NCBI GenBank assembly: GCA_003427395.1
Contig: BFEA01001196.1
Span: 12,052-37,221 of the forward strand
Length of the DNA stretch: 25,170 nucleotides
DNA from: Chara braunii
Taxonomy: Eukaryota > Streptophyta > Charophyceae > Charales > Characeae
Direction of reading: 5' to 3'
The translations under genes and the position numbers were made by a program. The notes beneath the pieces are model-generated. The model was given only the letters and a program-made list of their open reading frames with translations, made no database searches and was not told the origin of the DNA. This document shows, piece after piece, positions 17,944 through 25,170 of this stretch (positions are counted from its first letter, which is position 1; each line of letters starts with the position of its first letter).

Positions 17944-18818
17944 AAGAGTCATCAACACTCTCTACAACAAGGGAAGTTGAACAGTCAGTTGCAGGCCCCT
18001 CCAAGGAGCCTGAGTCTGATCGACAGCCTGCTCTTGAAGCCCGGACCGATGTTGAATCCAAGGCTGCTGCAGTTCAAGTACTATACATTGAGCCTTGGGA
18101 GGAGACTAAGGAAGTAGACTTCCACTATCACCTGGAACATTGGCTGCAGCTCAAGCAGCAACGTCGTGTTCAGGGGAGTGTGGAATTGATCTTCTTTAAG
18201 CTGCTCATTAACCGCCGATACATCCCTGTGCTGATTGATAATGGCCCAACGACTAATTTCTTTTCTCCTAACGGGATTCGTAAGGCGGGCCAAGGAATGA
18301 AGCAAGTGGAATTGCAAAACCCAAGAATCGCACTGTCACAGACCAAGCTGAGCAACCAAGAGGTTCTCACCTCAACACATACTGTCAAAGGTGTGCGTGT
18401 CACTTTTGACAAGAATCGCACTGTCGCACATGAGCTGAACTTTTATGTCATGGACAAGTGTCCTTTCGACGCGGTCATTGGCTTGGGCTGGTTAAAGGCT
18501 CATTGTCTAAGGACCACGTGGGTGGATAATCAGTTCGTGGTGTGTGATGCCAAGGGGAACAAGCATACCGTTCTGTTGGATGAGACACGCGAGTCCCCTG
18601 TGACTCTTTTGAGTGCAAACAAATTCTGGGTGCGCAGGCGCAAGGAAGCTGAGCATGTGCATGTAGCTCTAGTAAAGCCTCTCCATGTGCCTTCTACTTT
18701 TGCTGCATTTTCTACCTCCGAAAATAATTCTACTTGTACTACCTCTACTTTTGTTCCATCTACTTCTACTGTAAAAAATCAATCTACTTATGTCCAAGTA
18801 CTTCAAATCTGGTTGTAA
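17944..18818 (+). pseudogene. gypsy aspartic protease region (E3), DNG motif
   Basis: Linker rich in Glu and Ser, then LEHWLQLKQQRRVQGSVELI, and the protease core RYIPVLIDNGPTTNFFSPNG. The active-site triplet at 18237-18245 reads D-N-G instead of D-T/S-G, explained by one G-to-A change in the second codon. The second-half signature FDAVIGLGWLKAH is intact (typically D-x-x-x-G-x-x-W-L). The C end is Ser/Thr-rich and runs out at a TAA; the next homologous frame begins near 18840. The opening of this frame overlaps the end of gag in another register (17811-17943). Confidence 0.85.
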
Positions 18819-18839
18819 TTGTTGTAAATTCTCAATCTG

Positions 18840-19820
18840 ATTTTCTCTCTCCTGATGAGGATGATCCTCCACTGGAAGTCCCAACAAACATTCGCCGTCT
18901 ATTAGATCGATTTCCTGAAGTCTTGGTTGAACCTCGTGGAGTTCCCGAGCGTCCGGTCAAACATAAAATCGAGATAATAGAAGGGAGTGTTCCTCCAAAG
19001 GGCTGCGTCTACCGTATGGGACAAAGTGAGTTGGACGAGTTGAGGAGACAAAAATTGATGACATGATTGATCGTGGATGGATTAGGCCTAGTGAGTCTGA
19101 GTTCGGTGCACCTGTCCTGTTTGTGCCGAAGAAAGGAGGCAAACTCCGAATGTGTATTGACTATTGTGGCCTAACCGTATCACACGAAAGAACGCTTATC
19201 CCTTGCCGCGCATAGATGATCTGCTAGATGTTGCAGGTGGGTGCAAGGTCTTCTCCAAGATTGACCTCAAGTCTGGCTACCACCAGATTGAAGTTGATCC
19301 GAGTGACCAGCACAAAACTGCATTCAAAACACGCGATGGGTTGTACGAATTCATCGTTATGCCCTTCGGTCTTACGCATGCACCAGCCACGTTTCAGTGC
19401 CTCATGGACAAGGTCCTCCGCCATCAACTTAACAGGTTTGTTGTTGTTTACCTCGATGACATCCTAATTTTCAGCAGGTCCATGGAAGAGCACGTCAAGC
19501 ACCTTGAGGAGGTTTTGCAGGTCCTCAAGGAGGCAAAGTTGCACCTCAACTTAGAGAAATCTGAGTTTGGAAGGGACATCATCATCTATCTTGGGCGCCG
19601 ATTGTTTGCAAACAGCCTTGAGTCAGAGGCAACCAAGGTTGAGGTCATACGAAACTGGCCTCAACCGGCAAACGTACACGAACTGCATTCTTTTCTTGGT
19701 TTGGCCTCGTATTATCAAAAGTTTGTGCCCAAATTTTATGTCATTGCTCACCGACTCTCGAGACTAACAAGCAAGAATGTTGCCTATGCGTGGTGTGAGA
19801 AATGTGAGACTGTCTTCTAA
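18840..19820 (+). pseudogene. gypsy reverse transcriptase (E3)
   Basis: Begins with IRRLLDRFPEVLVEPRGVPE and VYRMGQSELDEL. Frameshifts near 19050 and 19165 flank GWIRPSESEFGAPVLFVPKK and KLRMCIDYCGL. From 19164 the frame is clean: [54 protein letters not shown], then the catalytic YLDD at 19449-19460, followed by EFGRDIIIYLG and LHSFLGLASYYQKFVPKF. It ends at an in-frame TAA (19818-19820) between CETVF and ALKEALVSHPVL. The palm is the best kept of the RTs in this window. Confidence 0.93.
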
Positions 19821-20290
19821 GCCTTGAAAGAGGCTTTGGTAAGTCATCCTGTGCTCCGCATTGCAGATCCCAACCCCACTTTCGTGGTCACTACGGACAC
19901 GAGCCAATATGGGATTGGTGCAGTGCTACAACAAGATGATAGCGATGGCCTGCGTCCGCTCGAATATTACAGCAAACGCATGCCCAGCCACAAGGTAGCT
20001 ACCTCCACATATATGCGTGAGCTCTATGCTTTGCGAGAAGCGCTCACACATTGGAAGCACTACCTCTTGGGTCGTCACTTCAAAGTCTACTCAAATCATC
20101 AGACCTTGCAGTGGATTAAAACACAAACTGATCTCTCTCCGACGCTAACCCGCTGGTTGCATGACATTGATGTTTTCAATTTTGAACTGAAACACAAGAC
20201 ATGTTGTTATAACCGTGTTGCTGATGCTTTGTCGCGCCATCCTGAGTTTTTGACTTGCCTTGTGGACTCATATGTCCTCCGAAGGAAACT
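19821..20290 (+). pseudogene. gypsy RNase H domain (E3), catalytic Asp lost
   Basis: Starts at ALKEALVSHPVL, then FVVTTDTSQYGIGAVLQQDD, LRPLEYYSKRMPSHKVATST, RELYALREALTHWKHYLLG and FKVYSNHQTLQW. In E1 and E2 the last motif is YSDH and RTDH, so the third acidic residue is Asn here (codon AAT at 20094-20096, a G-to-A change). FNFELKHKTCCYNRVADALS closes the domain. A frameshift near 20270 separates it from integrase. Confidence 0.9.
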
Positions 20291-21841
20291 GAAGGAGGAT
20301 CTGGTCGGAATCATATTGCCAAGGATTCGGACCTTAGTCCCATCCTTGAGCAGCTCAAGGCTGACCCTAATAGTCAACCTGATTTTCACGAGTGTGAGGG
20401 TCTTGTATTCCGCCGGTATGTGAAGTTTGATCGTTTGTGTGTACCCAAACATACGCCTCTCCGGACTCATTTCTTGGATTTGGCACATGGTCGGAGTGGG
20501 CACTTCGGCTTTGAGAAGACTTATGGAAGGCTTTTGCAGTAGTTTGATTGGTTGGGAATGAAGGGATCTGCTAAGAAATTTATTGCTGAATGTCAAGTGT
20601 GTCAAAGAACCAAGGTCCATAGGCATAAGCCTTATGGCCTGCTGAAACCCCTCCCAATCCCTGATGGGCCCGGTGAGTCAGTCTCTATCGATTTCACGGA
20701 CATGGGGAAGGTAAGCGAGGGAGGACATTCACAAGTCATGGTCATTGTGGATCATTTTTCCAAATTTTTGAATTTGATTCCTCTACCTCCTCATGCACCA
20801 ACTGAGCTAGTGATCGAAGAATTTCACCAGCAGTACATTCTGCAGTATGGACCCCCGAAAACTCTTGTGAGTAATCGGGATACCAGGTTCATTAGTGCTG
20901 ATTGGAAGGACTTCACCTCGCAGATCTATGACATTAACTCAACAAGACTTCTGGTCGACACCCCGAAGCCAATGGATTGGCAGAGGAAATCAACCAAACT
21001 GTCATTCAACTACTTCGCGTATTAATTGTTCCAGATCAGAACACGTGGGACAAGGAGTTACACAAAGTGAAAGGGTTGTACAACAACTCCATTCACTTTG
21101 CAACTGGAGTGACACCGAATCACTTGCAATAAGGTTGATAGTTGCGCAATCCTCTCTCCTATTTGTTCCCCGAACGGTCCCCTGGTCTGACGCCCGGCAT
21201 GCCTGGCTACAATGCCAAGTACGCACGCCTGCTCAAAGCTGCTATCGCAGCAATGAACAAGAGTCATTATGCCATGATCAAACGTGCTAACAAGTCGCGC
21301 AAAGAAGGGAACTTCAAAGTAGGGAGTTATGTCTGGGTCAAAATGTCTAAGTTTTCGGACGAAGAGGGCGTATCACGAAAGATTCTTCCATTGTATAATG
21401 GCCCTTGTCAAGTTCTAAAGGTGATTGGGGATGATTTTGGTCCTTCGTATGTGATCGAATTGCCTCCTCATCTGCGCACATATCCGGTCTTTCACGCGTC
21501 CAAACTGTTTCCACATATCGATGACGAGATTTTCCCCTTCCGAGATCCTATGAAACCTCTTCTATCGACGACGGCCATGAGATAGACAAAATTGTTTCCC
21601 ATGAAGGAAGAGGAAGGAACAGACAGTACAAGGTTCACTTCCTCTATCACCAGTTGAACGAATTCTTCTGGATTGACCAAAAAAAGCTCCTAATGAATGC
21701 TCCACGTGTTGTTAACGCTTATGAACGACAGAACGCTGATGGACAAACTGCTAAGTTTTCTGCAAAACTAACTCCTCACAGTCTTACTAAATCTCTCTTT
21801 CTGATCTACGCCTATGATAAATTTTGTGCCGACTCTGAATG
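20255..21841 (+). pseudogene. gypsy integrase (E3), catalytic Asp lost
   Basis: Zinc-finger region: LAHGRSGHFGFEKTYGRLLQ, an in-frame TAG at 20540-20542, then AECQVCQRTK. The core has SIDFTD and MVIVDHFSKF; the second catalytic motif reads VSNRDTRF, with Asn (AAT, 20873-20875) where E2 has Asp. RHPEANGLAEE is readable in a shifted frame near 20957. At 21130-21141 three stops occur in four codons. The C-terminal domain follows: RNPLSYLFPERSPGL, SYVWVKMSKF, GPCQVLKVIGDDFGPSYV and FHASKLFP. A shift near 21575 precedes the chromo-like tail (QYKVHFLYHQLNEFFWIDQK), which ends at a TGA (21841 region). Confidence 0.9.
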
Positions 21842-21870
21842 AGTTACTCGTTTGAAGGGACCTCGCTCTT

Positions 21871-21883
21871 GAGAGGGGGGTAG
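21871..21883 (+). other. E3 polypurine tract
   Basis: GAGAGGGGGG at 21871-21880, followed by TAG and then the LTR start TGTAATG. Its position directly before the 3' LTR marks the plus-strand primer site. Confidence 0.8.
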
Positions 21884-22248
21884 TGTAATGACCCGCCAAA
21901 AACACAGACTGAGAACACTGCTGATTTCTGGGATTTGCCGCTGGAATAAATGCCTTGCTGAGATTCCCGCATTCTGTTGTGGTTTCCAAGTCTGTGTGTG
22001 TGTGTGACCTGCTGGTTTGCATGCTTGATTGAGTGCTTGTCGGTTGAGTGTGTGTGACTCACAAGGGTACTTGTTGATTGACAGGCCCCGCAGGGCCGAT
22101 ACTTACCTGTCTCCGTGACTTCGAGGGTTGCAATGGGGAAAACACTCTAGTGGGGGTAGGCCCCTGACACTTAGAGCAGCGGGTAAAAACACTCAAGTAG
22201 CAGGTAGGCTAGTACCACTCAAGCAGTGGTAGGAGTGTCGGGTACTGG
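21884..22248 (+). repeat. E3 3' LTR, truncated to 365 bp
   Basis: Collinear with 13625-13995 from TGTAATGAC to GTGTCGGGTACTGGA. Differences include several C-to-T and G-to-A changes in this copy and a few short indels in GT repeats. After 22248 the sequence changes directly to protease sequence of the E2 family, so about 950 bases of this LTR are missing. Confidence 0.92.
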
Positions 22249-22530
22249 ACTCAAGAGGAGGAGTGGTCTAAGTCAGATCCACTAACTTCTTGGACGGCAC
22301 TAGTCAAAGCTCCTAAGGTTGAGATGTTCGTCAGTGAGTTAAACATTGGCGGTCGCAAGACCGAGGCCTATTATGACACTTGCTCAACGAGGAATTTCAT
22401 TAGTGGCGCGTGCGTTGAGAGACTGCGCTTATAGAGGCGAGTGCAGCGCCTGAGTCGACCTGTGGAGTCAGACCTCTGCCAACAAACAGCGCATGGTAGT
22501 TAGCGACTACCTTCAGGACGTTGTGGGGCG
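22249..22530 (+). pseudogene. E2-family protease fragment inserted/joined after the E3 LTR
   Basis: Corresponds to E2 positions about 6926-6640, in the opposite orientation in the window. It reads EEWSKSDPLTSWTALVKAPK, then AYYDTCSTRNFIS (Asp codon at 22375), VERLRL, an in-frame TAG (22432-22434) and VQRLSRPVES. The DTC motif and the TAG are at exactly the same spacing as in E2 (57 bases), although the two copies differ at many other bases. Homology ends near 22530. Confidence 0.85.
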
Positions 22531-23880
22531 ATCGAAGGCTAGTCGGTCGCCCTAATACCGCGAGGTTTACCCATAGAAAAGTTGTCTGAGAGTGGATCGG
22601 TCGGGAGTCTTGTCTGACCGGCTGGGAGAAATTAGGGGTGGTCAGGTCACCCTTTATTTTGGATGTGTCAACTATCAGGACTAACCCTAGAAATTGGCGA
22701 GAGGGACTACCGCTTCGCTGCCCTCACGGCTACCTTATTGTCTGCCTCATTTTTGCCCGCTCTAGGCCTGTCCCTGAAACGACTGGCTGCGAGATGGTTA
22801 ATTGAGGATAAGCCTTGACGAGGCCCTGTTACGGTGTCCCAAGGACGCGAGGAAGGTGGTCCGTCAGGATCAAGACGAAGGGATGAGGATGGGGGAGATG
22901 GAGATGGAGCAGGAAGGGACAGCGCAGCTCCAACGCAGACTCAACACGCACGTACTCCAATCTGTGCAAATCAAGAATGAATCAAAAACAGACTACAGCT
23001 GGGGTATACCCCCAGCCGACTGACTGACTGGACTGGCCTGGTACCGACAGTGGTACCGGGCAGGACTGGAACATCACACGGCCTGTGGGGTCAGGCCACG
23101 GCCTGGTCCCACAGGCCGAACTGGCAAATAGCCAAATAGGCCCTGGTTGTAGGCCAGGGCAGATGAAGGCCCGCTGCACGATCCTCAGACCTGTAATGGA
23201 TCGCAAGAGCCATAAACACGCTATCCGCAAAAGCAACGAAACTCTGCAATAAAGAAAGCTGAGAAATCTCGGATGCAGAGCAAGCTCCATGCGGAGTCCA
23301 TGCGATGCATCCTAAGCTACATAATGTCAAAAGAAAAGCAAATGTCTAGTATCCATATCCTAGCTAATAGCGAAAAGTGAAATGTAGCAATATACAATCT
23401 TAGAGTTCTGGAGGCAATTGCCTCAGTGCTGAAAGGAAAAAGAGCAATATGGCACAAAATAATGTCCTGTCGCTGAACCTCTAAGGGTGGGATGGTCTCA
23501 AAGGGGGTGAATGCAGCCTAAGAATCGAAACTCCTAAGGGCAGTCACACGTGAAGGTGGGATAGGTCATCAGGCTCAAGGTGGGAGAGTGGTAGCGAAAC
23601 AAAACCAAAGACCCAAACAGATACAACATCGGCGGGTAATGCTCGACAAAAGGATGACACCATGCAGGGTCGACCATGAAAAAAAGGGGAGCCTGGAATA
23701 GGGTGGAGATATGCCTAACTGAAGGCATGCAAGGGCCGGCACTAGGGTGATGAGGGCAGTGGGTGAGGGAAACATGCATACAACTCACCGACTGGGGGAG
23801 GAAGGAGCTAGATCTGGGAGCAGGGAAGCCAAGATAACGCTACGGTCCCAATGCCTATGCGATACCAAGGGACAGCCCAA
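22531..23880. other. no gene recognised; small stem-loop
   Basis: About 1.35 kb without a recognisable product. It includes an inverted repeat with 11-bp perfect arms (23079-23089 and 23108-23118, CGGCCTGTGGG), a doubled GGTACC near 23040-23057 and purine-rich GATGGAGATGG words near 22885-22912. The right part could be LTR or 3' flank of the minus-strand element E4, but no second copy is present to test this. Confidence 0.45.
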
Positions 23881-24137
23881 CTCAAAGAGACCCAGCTAAG
23901 TGAGAACCATCATGCGACAAATGCAAGGGAATGTACAGGGTAGGGTGGTGGCGTGAAGTAGTCACGTCCAAATTAGCTGAAGCCAATGAGGTGGCTGAAG
24001 TCGTCGAAGTGGTCGATGACGTCGATGAAGTAGCGGTCAAGTCGATGTCGAAGCAGAGCCGCAAAACGCTGACATCCTGAAGAAGTTGATGATGGAGTAC
24101 CTGATGGTGTGAGTCAGTAGGGGAAAGATAGAGGATA
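23881..24137 (-). other. E4 3' non-coding tail
   Basis: Lies beyond the E4 stop in its minus direction. It has a run of CGACTTGAC/TCGACGTCATCGAC words (24001-24050 on the + strand as GTCGATGACGTCGATGA). A pyrimidine-rich run (minus strand CTCTATCTTTCCCC, about 24115-24135) follows the stop. No protein is recognised. Confidence 0.4.
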
Positions 24138-25170
24138 AGAGTGTCAGTCATCGTAACGCGAAGGGCGACGATGAGTGCACTGTGGACGCTCGGAGGCGAC
24201 AGTCTGCGGCTGAGGAACGGCCTCAGACGGAGCGGGCTCGTCCTCAGCAATCTCCTCAGCCGGAGGAGGAGGAAGAGGGTCAGTCGGCTGAGCAGGGGCA
24301 GACATCTCAGCACGACGAGCACGATCGTATGCACGCAACAACATCCTGGTGTGCTGCAAGTGCTCGAGGGGCTCCCAAGTAGCCTCCTCATCAGGGTAGC
24401 CCTTCCAACGCACAAGGTACTCGATGCGTGGAGGGGTATCGTCGATAACTCGGCGTGATACGATGTCGGAAACAACGAACTCCTCGTGACCGTCCACCAT
24501 GATNGGTGGAGGGNGCTCATAAGGGCGTCCGGCGAAGCGCTCGGACGGTCTGCGATAAGGACGCAGCAAGGAGACGTGGTAAACATCGTGTACGCAAGCC
24601 TGTCGAAGGTAATCAGGTAGCTTCACACGGAAGCTGACCGGACTAGCGGCAGTATCAGAACCGACGGCCTGAAGGATGCGGCATGGACCGAAGAAACGAC
24701 GCTTGAACTTGCGAAGCGTATCTGCTTCGAGTTGTAAGTGGCGCGCGTCAACGAGCACATCGTCACCGACTTTGAATGGATGATCCATTCGTGATCGGTT
24801 CGCTAGTGCGGCCATGCGAGTCTGGGAGTCGGCTAAACTCTCGTGTGCACGCTTCATAATTGCCGCCATGTGGGCGATCCAGTCGTCAAGCGCAGGGCAA
24901 CGAGTGTCTGGGCGCAACCGCGATGGTCGTAGGAAATCCGCGGGTACGCGAGGGTGGTAGCCGAGGTCGCAATAGAATGGCGACATCCCCGTGGCTGGCG
25001 AAACAGCGTGGTTGTACGCAATCTCCACGTGGGCTAAGTGTAAGTCCCACTGCTGGTCATACCTAACAAACTTTCAGAGGATATTACCGAAAGTTTTGTT
25101 GGTGACCTCAGTCTGACCATCCGTCTGAGGGTGGTAAGACGATGAGAAGCGGAGCTGGGATCCGTACACC
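24138..25170 (-). pseudogene. E4: chromovirus integrase C-terminal half with chromodomain
   Basis: Runs off the right edge. The outer part reads SSYHPQTDGQTEVTNK, with the last catalytic acidic residue, then an in-frame TGA (25074-25076) before KFVRYDQQWDLHLAHVE, where Arg (CGA) is likely. From 25028 the frame is open: YNHAVSPATGMSPFYCDLG, FKVGDDVLVDARHL, RRFFGPCRILQAVG and VYHVSLLRPYR. A canonical chromodomain follows (EYLVRWKGYPDEEATWEPLE), then a Pro/Glu-rich tail and TGA. Two Ns (24504, 24514) fall just before the chromodomain. The chromodomain would guide insertion to marked chromatin; unlike E1-E3 its Trp and Tyr cage positions look intact. Confidence 0.92.

Larger units (their letters stand above)
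13625..22248 (+). mobile_element. E3: Ty3/gypsy retrotransposon with both LTRs, inactivated
   Basis: A complete layout on the + strand: 5' LTR 13625-14945, PBS 14948-14959, long leader, gag from 16276, protease about 18140-18560, RT 18840-19820, RNase H to about 20290, integrase to 21841, polypurine tract 21871-21880, and a 3' LTR from 21884 cut off at 22248. The LTR starts match from the first base (TGTAATGACC/TGTAATGACCC). By eye they are roughly 90 percent identical over the 366 shared bases, so this insertion is not recent. Confidence 0.93.

Noticed and set aside
23882-24586. 234-codon Leu/Ser/Thr-rich minus-strand ORF
   Set aside because: Overlaps the E4 chromodomain in another frame and looks like a compositional shadow.
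1-25170. CRISPR array, tRNA or rRNA genes
   Set aside because: No regularly spaced repeats with unique spacers, and I saw no cloverleaf or rRNA core words.

Overview
The window is eukaryotic, repeat-dense nuclear DNA made almost entirely of decayed Ty3/gypsy LTR retrotransposons, with no intact gene I can name. Three isolated Ns (1695, 24504, 24514) mark a draft assembly. A primer-binding site complementary to a Met-type tRNA, large gypsy elements, a chromovirus and many C-to-T type nonsense changes suggest the green-plant lineage. A streptophyte alga with a large genome is my best guess, but it cannot be proved from this sequence.

Layout. (1) Positions 1-2077 (+) are the 3' half of a gypsy pol, called E1: reverse transcriptase thumb, RNase H, integrase and a variant chromodomain. 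It is broken by deletions, frameshifts and a striking 42-bp inverted duplication. A 21-bp tandem repeat and a possible LTR follow up to about 3293. (2) About 3294-12141 (-) is E2, read right to left: LTR edge near 12141, LTR/leader, a probable 247-nt leader intron (9337 to 9091), gag (start 9023), protease, reverse transcriptase, RNase H and integrase (end 3406), then a 76-bp remnant of the other LTR. Nine in-frame TAG/TAA codons and several one-base frameshifts interrupt it. (3) 12142-13624 is not clearly transposon; it contains one hydrophobic ORF that might be a host exon and a perfect 40-bp tandem duplication. (4) 13625-22248 (+) is E3, the most complete element: a 1321-bp 5' LTR, PBS, hairpin-rich leader with a probable 256-nt intron, gag, protease, RT, RNase H, integrase, polypurine tract and a truncated 3' LTR. 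(5) 22249-22530 is a second copy of the E2 protease region, joined into the E3 3' LTR. (6) 22531-24137 has no recognisable gene. (7) 24138-25170 (-) is the 3' end of a canonical chromovirus integrase with a chromodomain, called E4.

In life each element would work as a unit: an LTR promoter gives a genomic RNA, Gag packages it, protease cuts Gag-Pol, RT/RNase H makes cDNA primed from a tRNA, and integrase inserts it. None of the four copies can do this now. The points most worth a second look are the two leader introns of almost equal size in unrelated leaders, self-complementary hairpin loops just downstream of the E3 PBS, a Cys-containing protease active-site motif with an in-frame TAG shared by two E2-family copies, and the bias of E2 stops to places where Gln is expected.
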